This document shows positions 33,428-41,136 of a DNA stretch of 64,000 nt, piece by piece. The notes under the pieces were generated by a model. It did not search any database. It had not been told where the DNA came from and saw only the letters and a program-made list of their open reading frames with translations. Numbering within the stretch: position 1 is the first letter of the stretch; every line of letters starts with the position of its first letter. The stretch is from a virus, in IMG/VR virus record IMGVR_UViG_3300046167_000869, positions 1 to 64,000 of that record. One strand, written 5' to 3'. Position numbers and translations under genes: made by a program.

Positions 33428-33646
33428 ATGAGCATGATCAAAATACGACACCCTAGACTCAAAAACGTTGAGCTCTCGCTTGCAGACGGTCTTGTGACCA
33501 TCGACGCCGAAGGGCTCCTCACGGGTGATTTGTCAGCCGCTCAGATCGCCAAAGCCTCCCTAATGGGGTGGGAGATCGAGGACAAGCCGAAGCCAAAGCG
33601 CCGGCGCCCCTCACGTAAGATCGCTTCTAGCGATAAAGAAGAGTAG
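33428..33646 (+). CDS. Small head or neck protein (72 aa)
   Basis: Residues 1-50 are ordered in character (MIKIRHPRLKNVELSLADGL; AAQIAKASLMGWEIEDKP) and the tail is strongly basic (KPKRRRPSRKIASSDKEE). Position directly after the capsid gene suggests a decoration or connector protein. A GGAG site precedes the ATG. No family was recognised. Confidence 0.65.
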   Translation: MSMIKIRHPRLKNVELSLADGLVTIDAEGLLTGDLSAAQIAKASLMGWEIEDKPKPKRRRPSRKIASSDKEE

Positions 33647-33652
33647 GCCCCA

Positions 33653-34597
33653 ATGGCAACCATCCAAGAGCGCGGGTATGATGTCCAGTACCTCAAAAAC
33701 ACTTATCTGTTAGGTGTGGATTTAACTCTTGATGATGGTAGCCCCTACCCTGACACCATCTTCACAACGTCCATCGAGCAAGCGGCGCGCGCTGTTAGCG
33801 ACGAGCTCGGCTTAGTCTTTGACGTGCAGACATTCTCTGAGCGACACGATAAGGAACCAGACGCGGCCCCCGCGTGGCATCCGATCCGGTCACGTTATCG
33901 CCCGTTGATCGATGTCGAGGCGCTCAACATTGTGTACGGCAACAGCACGACGCGCGCAGAGCTCCCCCCCGAATGGGCCCAGATTACTGAGCCTATGGCC
34001 GGTCAGGTCCATATCGTACCCACGACAGAGGGCGCTTCAAGCTATATTGTAGCGGGAGGTACACCTGTTATCTTAGGGCTTGGAGGGCTCAGCGCGCAGT
34101 ATTACATACCGGCGTATTTTGAGCTCGATTACCGCGCGGGCTTCCCTTACTACACAGGCACTATCGCGATCAGCGCGGGCGAGAGCTCAGTAGAGGTGAG
34201 CACGCCCCAAAGGTTCGTTGACCGCTACGACGTGAAGGCCACAGGGGCCACTGTGGGCGCTAAGAGACATGATAAGTTCACCTTGAGCTTGAGCGCGCCC
34301 GCAACACAAGACACAGACATCTCATGGACGATTGACACATTACCCCAAGACATCGCGCGCGCCGTCATGCTTAAGAGCTCGCTCTTAGCGCTAGACGTTG
34401 CAGGTGATTTGATCGCGGGCGCAGGTCTCGCGATGGTGAGTACCTCGATGGATGGATTGAGCCAGAACATCAACACCACGGCGAGCGCGACGAACTCAGG
34501 TTATGGAGCGCGTGTACTCCAATTCACCAAAGAATACAAGGAGTTGCTCGCGACCCTTAAGGCCACCTATCGCGCTATGAACATCATGGCGCTGTGA
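33653..34597 (+). CDS. Probable head-tail connector / neck protein (314 aa)
   Basis: Sequence starts MATIQERGYDVQYLKNTYLL and contains QAARAVSDELGLVFDVQTFS, PIRSRYRPLIDVEALNIVYG and a C-terminal segment DGLSQNINTTASATNSGYGA followed by FTKEYKELLATLKATYR. That C-terminal style is familiar from neck or virion proteins of large myophages encoded right after the capsid gene. A beta-rich insertion (ISAGESSVEVSTPQRFVDRY) is present. Assignment rests on position and overall appearance. Confidence 0.6.
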   Translation: MATIQERGYDVQYLKNTYLLGVDLTLDDGSPYPDTIFTTSIEQAARAVSDELGLVFDVQTFSERHDKEPDAAPAWHPIRSRYRPLIDVEALNIVYGNSTTRAELPPEWAQITEPMAGQVHIVPTTEGASSYIVAGGTPVILGLGGLSAQYYIPAYFELDYRAGFPYYTGTIAISAGESSVEVSTPQRFVDRYDVKATGATVGAKRHDKFTLSLSAPATQDTDISWTIDTLPQDIARAVMLKSSLLALDVAGDLIAGAGLAMVSTSMDGLSQNINTTASATNSGYGARVLQFTKEYKELLATLKATYRAMNIMAL

Positions 34598-34606
34598 GGT
34601 GAAACC

Positions 34607-35383
34607 ATGATTCTAGGCTCCCGTATCCCTCCAAAACTGAACCCGCGCGCAGATTTTAAACCTGAGCAATTCCGCAAAGTGATCATCTCACACGGGATGG
34701 ACATTAGGTGGGAACAGGCCGCAGAATGCCCATGCTCGCAGACCACGGGCGCGCATGGTTTCAGTCTGACAGGAGCGAGCGGCGACGCCGAACAAGCGCG
34801 CGTTGATTGCCCAGCGTGCCACGGCAAAGGCTACCTCTACCACAGCGCGCAGACAATCAGAGCGGTAGTTACAGGCGCGCGAAAAGAGGAGCAGAGACAC
34901 GGCCCCGCAGGCGCTACCGAATACGGACGCGGCCAAATTGGGATCACGTTACTACCTGAGCACTTACCGACATACGGCGACCGCCTCACGATCATGGATA
35001 GCGCGATGATCTACCGTGAGACACTCAAGCGCGGCTCAGGCGCGACAGACACCCCGCGCTACCCTATCTCCCCTAGATCACACGATCTTGAGGGCGGCCA
35101 AGTGAGCTTCGGCGTGAGACATTTGATACCGGCCAACGCTCAAGGGATCGTAGACCCCGCAGGCGCGCTTGAGGAGGGCTCAGATTTCACGGTTGACGGC
35201 GAGGGCGCTATTGAATGGATCAATCCACCCAATGAGGGCGACCGCTTCAGCGTGACCTATTACGCGCACCCCACATATATAATCACGAACCATCCCCACG
35301 CGGTGCGTGATACCTTATGTGAATTTCAAGGCCCCCGCGCCCTATCATGCAGAGCTCCCAGTGTATGCCGAGGCCCAGCTTGA
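34607..35383 (+). CDS. Neck protein with zinc-ribbon-like cysteines (frameshifted near the end)
   Basis: Residues about 40-80 contain ECPCSQTTGAHGF and DCPACHGKGYLYH, a CxC...CxxCxGxG arrangement like a zinc ribbon. The rest is beta-rich (GQIGITLLPEHLPTYGDRLT; DFTVDGEGAIEWINPPNEGD; RFSVTYYAHPTYIITNHPHA). The last 25 residues are out of frame: skipping one T near 35311 gives VNFKAPAPYHAELPVYAEAQ and a stop at 35416, which overlaps the next ATG as ATGA. The intact gene is therefore 34607-35416. Position argues for a neck or tail-completion role. Confidence 0.65.
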   Translation: MILGSRIPPKLNPRADFKPEQFRKVIISHGMDIRWEQAAECPCSQTTGAHGFSLTGASGDAEQARVDCPACHGKGYLYHSAQTIRAVVTGARKEEQRHGPAGATEYGRGQIGITLLPEHLPTYGDRLTIMDSAMIYRETLKRGSGATDTPRYPISPRSHDLEGGQVSFGVRHLIPANAQGIVDPAGALEEGSDFTVDGEGAIEWINPPNEGDRFSVTYYAHPTYIITNHPHAVRDTLCEFQGPRALSCRAPSVCRGPA

Positions 35384-35413
35384 GTTCTACGGCACCCCTG
35401 AAGGGACCGCGCA

Positions 35414-36124
35414 ATGATTGACCTCAGAGAGTACGGGCTCGACAGACGAAGCAGAGAGGCTCGCTCTAAGCGCCTAGCCGTGGCGCTTGTGGCCGCTTGG
35501 AAGGCTACAGCGCATGAGGCCGGTGAGGATCTAGGCTCAGTGCTCAGAGATTATAAGCGCGGCGTGGTGATCACGCAGGCTACGCCGGAGCTTGTCGTTG
35601 TGACGCTACAAGGGATAGTACCAAATCTACTAGAGCAAGGTCAGCAGCCCCACGACATGAGAGACTATCTCTTAAGGACTGTGAGACCCGGCGCCGCGCC
35701 GATACGCCGCGATAAATTAGGCCGTCCGTATCGCTTCATTATGTTTCGGCGCAAGGTTGCAGAGATCAAGCGCATGGGAGACACCGCCGCCTACAGCGAC
35801 GCTAAAAATTTAACGGCGACCATGAGCGGGAGTGAGGGTAAGCTGTTATTTGGATCTCGCATGGACAGCGGCAGAGCTCAACACTACATCAACAAGAGCG
35901 GCGTGAGATCCGTATCAGACGCGCTCACAGGTATGGTGAAGCTCGTAGGGATCACGACACCAGAGGGCGCGGCGCGCGGTGGAGCTAATACCACTTATGC
36001 AACGTGGCGAACCGTCTCATATAAGCGCCCCGAAGCTTGGCAACATCCGGGAAGACAGGCGCTCAATTTAGCGCAGAGCGTCATAGACAATGTAAACGAG
36101 ATCGCAGAGGGCGCGGGGCTATGA
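35414..36124 (+). CDS. Tail-completion protein, HK97 gp10-like (236 aa)
   Basis: The C-terminus (AWQHPGRQALNLAQSVIDNV) resembles the W-HPG motif of HK97 gp10-type tail-completion proteins. Earlier segments are DRRSREARSKRLAVALVAAW, IVPNLLEQGQQPHDMRDYLL and GRPYRFIMFRRK. The start overlaps the corrected stop of the preceding gene, and the stop overlaps the next ATG. These proteins join the neck to the tail. Confidence 0.65.
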   Translation: MIDLREYGLDRRSREARSKRLAVALVAAWKATAHEAGEDLGSVLRDYKRGVVITQATPELVVVTLQGIVPNLLEQGQQPHDMRDYLLRTVRPGAAPIRRDKLGRPYRFIMFRRKVAEIKRMGDTAAYSDAKNLTATMSGSEGKLLFGSRMDSGRAQHYINKSGVRSVSDALTGMVKLVGITTPEGAARGGANTTYATWRTVSYKRPEAWQHPGRQALNLAQSVIDNVNEIAEGAGL

Positions 36125-36720
36125 TCCATCATCACCTAACAACCGCGCTACGCACCGCGCTGAGCTACTACCTTGACACAGCTAATCAAGCGCAGACACT
36201 AGAGCGCCTCTACGCCACCGCGCACGATGACACAACGCTTATTAAGATTCTCACAGAGATCAGAGAGAAGCCCCCAAAGGTGATCCCTCACGCGACAGCG
36301 GGCGCGCAAGGTTTACCCTTAATCGTATGTCAGCAACGCTCGCGTAATGTGACCCACCGCCCGTTAGGTGGTACCGCGCTAGGTGTGGAGCAGACAATCT
36401 CTAATCAAACGGCATTGATCGAAATCATGGCCGCCGGTGCAGAGGCCGCCGAGGTGCTCGCTCAACTAGCAGTCACCGCGCTACACGCGCTTAGAGCTGA
36501 CTTCATCGCGAACGGGTACATCTCATTCCAATTTGACTCTATCGCAGAGCTCGCGCCTCAAGAGATGCTAGCAGCTGAAGAGCTTGGTGTGTTTGTCCGG
36601 CGTATCAATATATCAGCGATGCTTCACGACAGCGCCGGCGCGCGTCTCTTCTCCCCAGATGAGGTGATAGGGGCACTGAGTTTAGATCTAACGCCACGAG
36701 GGCGCGTGACACCGACGTGA
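36121..36720 (+). CDS. Probable tail terminator / neck protein (199 aa)
   Basis: The ATG overlapping the preceding TGA is preferred over an upstream in-frame ATG inside the neighbour. Sequence MIHHHLTTALRTALSYYLDT, LIVCQQRSRNVTHRPLGGTA, TALIEIMAAGAEAAEVLAQL and FQFDSIAELAPQEMLAAEEL suggests an alpha/beta tail-terminator-like protein. It is the last gene before the sheath promoter, the usual place of a terminator protein. No specific motif was seen. Confidence 0.6.
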   Translation: MIHHHLTTALRTALSYYLDTANQAQTLERLYATAHDDTTLIKILTEIREKPPKVIPHATAGAQGLPLIVCQQRSRNVTHRPLGGTALGVEQTISNQTALIEIMAAGAEAAEVLAQLAVTALHALRADFIANGYISFQFDSIAELAPQEMLAAEELGVFVRRINISAMLHDSAGARLFSPDEVIGALSLDLTPRGRVTPT

Positions 36721-36734
36721 ACACCCTATATAAT
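36706..36734 (+). promoter_or_regulatory. Promoter upstream of the tail sheath gene
   Basis: GTGACA (one mismatch to the -35 consensus), a 17-base spacer and a perfect TATAAT lie just before the sheath gene, with the -10 box in the only gap of the tail module. A good AAGGAG ribosome-binding site follows. Strong independent transcription of sheath and tube, the most abundant tail proteins, makes sense. The -35 lies inside the end of the preceding gene. Confidence 0.6.
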
Positions 36735-36766
36735 ACCCACACACAAACACACAAGGAGCGCTCAAT

Positions 36767-38413
36767 ATGCCAAGCATCCTAAACTCTTCAGGGTTCCCGC
36801 GCACAGGGCGCCCCGGTATTTACAGCCGCATAGACGCCAGCGCATTGTCAGGCGGAGACGTAGCTAGCGGTAATATCGCAATCATTGGCGACTTCCCATC
36901 ATTCCAGAGTCACACACCGAAGCTCTTTGGCTCGCGCCGATCAATGAGCGCGTATGACCTCAGTGATAACGATCTCTCTCTACTCGCTCAGCTCGCGTTC
37001 AGTCCCTCAGACGATCCGGCGGCGAGCGCGGGCGCGTCTAGCGTGAGAATGGTGAACGCGCGTGAAACCACCGCTCAAGCCTCTCTTGATATCGGGCCAC
37101 TCACCATCAAGAGCGTGATCTATGGTGTGAAGGGCGACCGCTTAAACGCAGCTCTCGCGATCTCAGGAGACACACACACACTTACGCTCAACCGTAACGG
37201 GCTAAGCGAAGAGTTCAAGATTGAGAGCGCGGATCTCTTCAGCGTGGAGAATGAAGACGCGGTAAATGATCTCACCGTAGTGATTGAGAACGGCACCGCA
37301 ACGCTCACGCGCAACGCCATTGCACTGCTCTCAGTGGACAGCGACGAGGCGCCCACGCTCAAGGCTTTTGTCACGCTTGCGAATGAGCTCACAGACGTGA
37401 GCGCAACGCTTATCGAGGTCTCTGAGATCGCGCTTGATGAGATTGATTACATATCTCAGACCATAGGCGCGAGCTCAACAGAGACATTCAAAGCGCCCGC
37501 GTATCAGCTCAAGCAAGCGCTGAGCTCATCGACACTCGCAGAGGCCACGCTTGATAACTCATCAGCAGCCGCATCACTTAGCGCGACATCCCAAACCGCG
37601 ACGGGTGGCGTAGACGGGGCGACACTTGATTTTACAGAGGCCCTCGCGAGCGTTGAAAATACAGACGTGCAGATTATCGTACTCTTCACCGAAGACGCGA
37701 ACTCACAGAGCTTATTAGGCGCGCACCTCACAGCGAGCGCGACCGCCGGCTATGAGCGTCAGGCTTATTGTGCAATCGCGAGCACGGAGACCCTAGCGAA
37801 CGTGAAGACGCGCGCGGCGAGCTTGAACAATGCCGCCATAGCACTAGCCTCACAGAGCATCAAACTAGTTGACCCGCGCGGGAAGACCCAGACCAAGAGC
37901 CCGAAATATACCGCGCTCATGTTGGCCGCTATGCAAGCGGGATCAGACACAGGCGAGCCGCTCACGCGCAAGCGCCCGCGCATTATCGAGACCTCGCAAT
38001 CATGGGACGCATACGCCGACATTGAGCAGGCGATCAAGAGCGGTACTATCGCGATCAGTACAGATAATCTAGGCCCGCGCGTCGAGAGATCTATCACCAC
38101 CTATCTCACAGACAATAACCCGGTCTATTGTGAGGTGAGCGCGTATGAGTCCATACTTGTATCACTACGAACGTTACGCGCCGCGCTCGCTGATCAGATC
38201 GGGCGCCCAACGCGAGCAAGTCAGATTCCTCTGATCACCTCGCGCGTTCAGAGTAGCCTCACATCACAGGTTCGAGACGGCGTGATTAAAGCTTTTCAGA
38301 ATATCCAGCTTGAAGACCTTGGCGATGAGGTAGCGATTAGCTATGAGGTCGCACCGGTTGAGCCCCTCAACTTTATCTCAATCACCGCCGTAGCGGTACG
38401 AATCACAACCTAA
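36767..38413 (+). CDS. Contractile tail sheath protein (548 aa)
   Basis: The N-terminus MPSILNSSGFPRTGRPGIYS with GNIAIIGDFPSF is typical of phage sheaths. The C-terminal region has the conserved sheath pattern: LGPRVERSITTYLTDNNPVY, AYESILVSLRTLRAALADQI, VRDGVIKAFQNIQLEDLGDE and PLNFISITAVAVRITT. The middle third is a variable surface domain. Its presence defines a contractile tail. It has its own promoter and precedes the tube, the normal order. Confidence 0.9.
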   Translation: MPSILNSSGFPRTGRPGIYSRIDASALSGGDVASGNIAIIGDFPSFQSHTPKLFGSRRSMSAYDLSDNDLSLLAQLAFSPSDDPAASAGASSVRMVNARETTAQASLDIGPLTIKSVIYGVKGDRLNAALAISGDTHTLTLNRNGLSEEFKIESADLFSVENEDAVNDLTVVIENGTATLTRNAIALLSVDSDEAPTLKAFVTLANELTDVSATLIEVSEIALDEIDYISQTIGASSTETFKAPAYQLKQALSSSTLAEATLDNSSAAASLSATSQTATGGVDGATLDFTEALASVENTDVQIIVLFTEDANSQSLLGAHLTASATAGYERQAYCAIASTETLANVKTRAASLNNAAIALASQSIKLVDPRGKTQTKSPKYTALMLAAMQAGSDTGEPLTRKRPRIIETSQSWDAYADIEQAIKSGTIAISTDNLGPRVERSITTYLTDNNPVYCEVSAYESILVSLRTLRAALADQIGRPTRASQIPLITSRVQSSLTSQVRDGVIKAFQNIQLEDLGDEVAISYEVAPVEPLNFISITAVAVRITT

Positions 38414-38425
38414 GAGGAGTCTAAA

Positions 38426-38650
38426 ATGCCACAGTATAAAGGTATTAGCGGCGCTAGTTGTAAAGTATTCTTGAGCGCGACAGGTGACGAAATCGGGTGG
38501 GCTACAGGCGTGAACGTCTCAGAGAACATCCAGACTCAGCGCGTTGATGTGATAGGCGAGATTGACTCACAAGAGATCATCCCCGTGAGGCGTACAGCTA
38601 CCCTGAGCGTTGACGCAATCAGGATCTCTAAGCAGCGCTTTAGAGGATAA
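38426..38650 (+). CDS. Tail tube protein, N-terminal fragment
   Basis: Begins MPQYKGISGASCKVFLSATG, EIGWATGVNVSENIQTQRVD and VIGEIDSQEIIPVRRTATLS, the pattern of myophage tail tube proteins following the sheath. The frame terminates at KQRFRG because of an extra base near 38630; the shifted frame reads SSALEDNGGWQKGSTSDILN. The intact protein would be about 143 residues, within the usual range for tube proteins. Confidence 0.8.
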   Translation: MPQYKGISGASCKVFLSATGDEIGWATGVNVSENIQTQRVDVIGEIDSQEIIPVRRTATLSVDAIRISKQRFRG

Positions 38651-38855
38651 CGGCGGGTGGCAGAAGGGCTCGACGAGCGACATCTTAAACGCCGGTGGAA
38701 TTGACATGAGCGTGATTGATGAGAACAGTGGTGATAGACTCCTAACGCTTGAAGGTTGCAGGCCAACAACGCGAAACTTTAGAGTAGACTCTAGCTCACT
38801 CTTCAGCGAGAATCTGAGCTTTGAAGTCCGAAAAGTAGTCTACCCTAACGAGTGA
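38610..38855 (+). CDS. Tail tube protein, C-terminal fragment
   Basis: True coding begins near SSALEDNGGWQKGSTSDILN and continues SVIDENSGDRLLTLEGCRPT and SLFSENLSFEVRKVVYPNE. The apparent start (MTQSGSL) is an artefact of the indel. With the preceding fragment it completes the beta-barrel tube protein that lines the sheath. Confidence 0.78.
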   Translation: MTQSGSLSSALEDNGGWQKGSTSDILNAGGIDMSVIDENSGDRLLTLEGCRPTTRNFRVDSSSLFSENLSFEVRKVVYPNE

Positions 38856-38864
38856 GGTTAAGTG

Positions 38865-39221
38865 ATGTTAAGCACGATCCGAGAGCGCGCAGAGGCCGCG
38901 CCACAGAGCACCGCAGACAGCGAGCCCGTAGGAGCTGAGAAGCTCTTACATATCGAGTTTGATCTACAGGGCGAGACCCTGAGCGCCTCGGTTGTGTGTC
39001 GCATCCTCACCACTGATCAGACGATCAGGCGAGATAGAGCGCTTGTGCAGCTCAGCGCGCCTGAAAAGTACGACGACTTGCCCGCGATAGCAAAGCTCAG
39101 GATCTACGCACTAGCCACACTCTCACAAGCGCTACTCGATCCCCCCGAGTGGCTAGATGAATGGGCCGGCCGCTATGACCCTCTTCCTCTTCGCCATCTA
39201 CGAGGAGGTGGCAGCGCATGA
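38865..39221 (+). CDS. Tail assembly chaperone, first-frame part (119 aa)
   Basis: The ATG is preferred to the GTG one codon earlier because AGGTTAAG is correctly spaced. The sequence LLHIEFDLQGETLSASVVCR, IRRDRALVQLSAPEKYDDLP and WLDEWAGRYDP resembles tail assembly chaperones encoded between tube and tape measure. Such genes often use programmed frameshifting. Skipping one C near 39180 opens a frame reading LFLFAIYEEVAAHERGFFHG, which looks more natural than the terminal LRHLRGGGSA. Whether this is programmed or a sequencing indel cannot be decided here. Confidence 0.65.
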   Translation: MLSTIRERAEAAPQSTADSEPVGAEKLLHIEFDLQGETLSASVVCRILTTDQTIRRDRALVQLSAPEKYDDLPAIAKLRIYALATLSQALLDPPEWLDEWAGRYDPLPLRHLRGGGSA

Positions 39222-39520
39222 GCGCGGCTTTTTTCACGGACACGTGGCGAAGAGCGAAGATGGCGCGGAGCCTACACCCCTTGTCAGGATCAGGTCTCTC
39301 GATCCACCACCCCCCGCTTGAGGCGTCTGCTTTAGACCCCTCGCGCTTTCTCGCGCATCCCGCGCATGTGTTAGAAAGAGCTCTGCTTGAGCTTGATGAT
39401 GAGCGTTTTAACGCATTGGCGCCTGAGAGCGCCGCCCAGATTAAACCTAATCAAGCCGCTGAGACAGGCGTTGAGTGGATTGATGAGCTAGAGAAAAAGC
39501 TATTTAAAACGGAGGCTTAG
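39218..39520 (+). CDS. Tail assembly chaperone, downstream part
   Basis: Only the portion after about 39325 is convincing coding sequence: LEASALDPSRFLAHPAHVLE, LDDERFNALAPESAAQIKPN and VEWIDELEKKLFKTEA. The stretch before it reads naturally in another frame (EVAAHERGFFHGHVAKSEDG) and joins here through a C6 run that seems one base too long. The start at 39218 is therefore probably not real. Together with the preceding ORF it would make one protein of about 217 residues. Confidence 0.6.
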   Translation: MSAAFFTDTWRRAKMARSLHPLSGSGLSIHHPPLEASALDPSRFLAHPAHVLERALLELDDERFNALAPESAAQIKPNQAAETGVEWIDELEKKLFKTEA

Positions 39521-39522
39521 AC

Positions 39523-40164
39523 ATGGCTCAAGAGACACAGATAAAAGTCAAGATAGATGACAATGAGGCGCTTCAAGCTCTGCGCGAAATGGCCGCGCTT
39601 GTTGAGGGGATCAAAGACAATTTAGCGGGGCTCAATGTGCCACCGGGAGCGATCCCCACAGCGCCTCAAGCTCCCGCGCCCACGCCGAGCGCAGCGCCGG
39701 ACGGAGACAAAGAGAACAAAGAGCAGATCGCAAGCCGTCAGAAAGAGGTCAGGCGCATACTCCGTAATGAGGCGCGCGCGACCATCGACGCGGTGAGCTC
39801 CGAGATCTCTCTAGGCTCCCTCACCTCAAGAGTAGGTGGTCAGCTATCTAGTATAGCTCGAATTATGCCTAAAATCTTCGGAGTCTCCACGGGACTTCCC
39901 GTAAAAATCGCGGGTGAGGCCATGAAGGCGACCGCACAGAGTCTTAAGGCGCGACAGGCGCGTTTAGGCCAGATCATAGGGCTAGAGGCGCAAGAGGCAG
40001 AGATCGCGGGCATTGTTGACACGGAAAACGCGAAAACGTTCAGCGAGTCGCGTACAAAAGACCTTGAAGCTCTAGGCCTTGATTCTTCTTCAGCGCGGCA
40101 AATGATCACAGGTGTAGCAGGCGGCGTGGGATTCAAGGCGACAGAAGGGAGACCTGAGCTCTGA
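39523..40164 (+). CDS. Tape measure protein, N-terminal fragment
   Basis: Begins MAQETQIKVKIDDNEALQAL with a coiled-coil-like start, a Pro/Ala linker, then helical amphipathic sequence (TSRVGGQLSSIARIMPKIFG; GLPVKIAGEAMKATAQSLKA). Stops at GRPEL through an extra base near 40143; the shifted frame reads DLSSDRLMRLASAERSG. The whole protein would be about 515 residues, short for a tape measure and implying a fairly short tail if the usual length relation holds. Confidence 0.72.
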   Translation: MAQETQIKVKIDDNEALQALREMAALVEGIKDNLAGLNVPPGAIPTAPQAPAPTPSAAPDGDKENKEQIASRQKEVRRILRNEARATIDAVSSEISLGSLTSRVGGQLSSIARIMPKIFGVSTGLPVKIAGEAMKATAQSLKARQARLGQIIGLEAQEAEIAGIVDTENAKTFSESRTKDLEALGLDSSSARQMITGVAGGVGFKATEGRPEL

Positions 40165-40171
40165 CAGACTC

Positions 40172-41068
40172 ATGCGCTTAGCGAGCGCTGAGAGGTCGGG
40201 TGTAAGCGCCGGAGGGATGAGCGCTCTTGCCGGTATCATCGCTCAAAACACGGGAATGAGTGTAGGACTTGCGCTTGATCAGTCTTTAGCCTTAAGAAAT
40301 GTGGCCGAGAACCAGCTCGATCTTAGAGGGCCGGGCGTTGACTCATTCCTGAGCGGTGTAGGCGGGCTCATAGACGGTCTAACCTCTCAAGGGCTCAAAA
40401 CAGACCCCTCCGGCGTGGCGCAAGGTATCATGGCGATCTCTCAGCGCACAGGGGAGCGAGGCAGGCGCCCTACACAAATGTATCAGAGTTTTCAGGGAGT
40501 GGCGCAGGGTGCAGCCGGCCAGATATCAGCACCCTTTCAGGATCTCGCTCAACTCGCGCTCATGGCTGAAATTTACAGCTCTTCAGATTCGATGTTAGGC
40601 GCTATGCAAACAGCCGAGGCTTACCAACTTGCCCCCGAGCTTATACCCGGAATAGTCGGCAAGAACTTAGGCAAAGGAGAGGCGGGTAATATTGCGCTCG
40701 CGAGCATTCCCGGCCTTAGCACCGCCGACGCAGGAAGGCTTATACAGGGCGTGGGGACAGGATCTCTTAAAACAAGCGCGCGGGCCACACCAGCCGCCGT
40801 ATCCGCGCGGCTTAATTTAGGCAGAAAACAGGCGGCGCAACAAGGCACGACCACTCGAAGCCTGAGAGACGACCCCGCAGACACGGCGATTTTTGAGAAG
40901 ATGATTGAGCTCTCAGGAAAGAGCGAGCGCAACATATTGAAGATGAGTGAGAATGTGCAGGCGCTCACTAAGCTCACTGACATCGTGATCAAACTACAGG
41001 GCGCTTTAGCAGGGAGCGTTAGCGCCTTTAATCAGGTGCTTGATAGGCTCACAAGGTTCATCCCGTGA
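40172..41068 (+). CDS. Tape measure protein, C-terminal fragment
   Basis: Continues as helical, Ala/Gly/Leu-rich sequence: GVSAGGMSALAGIIAQNTGM, NQLDLRGPGVDSFLSGVGGL, APFQDLAQLALMAEIYSSSD and SVSAFNQVLDRLTRFIP. The composition, and the position between chaperone and baseplate genes, support a tape measure, which sets tail length and may be ejected into the host. The assigned ATG is internal. Confidence 0.72.
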   Translation: MRLASAERSGVSAGGMSALAGIIAQNTGMSVGLALDQSLALRNVAENQLDLRGPGVDSFLSGVGGLIDGLTSQGLKTDPSGVAQGIMAISQRTGERGRRPTQMYQSFQGVAQGAAGQISAPFQDLAQLALMAEIYSSSDSMLGAMQTAEAYQLAPELIPGIVGKNLGKGEAGNIALASIPGLSTADAGRLIQGVGTGSLKTSARATPAAVSARLNLGRKQAAQQGTTTRSLRDDPADTAIFEKMIELSGKSERNILKMSENVQALTKLTDIVIKLQGALAGSVSAFNQVLDRLTRFIP

Positions 41069-41136
41069 ACACAGCAACGGTTACACTTTACACCGATGAG
41101 CGCTCTTATGTCGGCTCACGAGCTACACCACCATGA
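41065..41136 (+). CDS. 23-aa ORF, probably the true N-terminus of the next baseplate protein
   Basis: A GTG overlapping the tape measure stop (GTGA) opens MNTATVTLYTDERSYVGSRA then TPP, and its stop overlaps the next ATG (ATGA). It could be an independent micro-protein. However, read straight through a one-base indel at CCACCATG, it fuses to the next ORF as RATPPMIDLQEMITAPYHQA, which looks like one continuous gpD-like N-terminus. I favour the fusion. Confidence 0.4.
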   Translation: MNTATVTLYTDERSYVGSRATPP

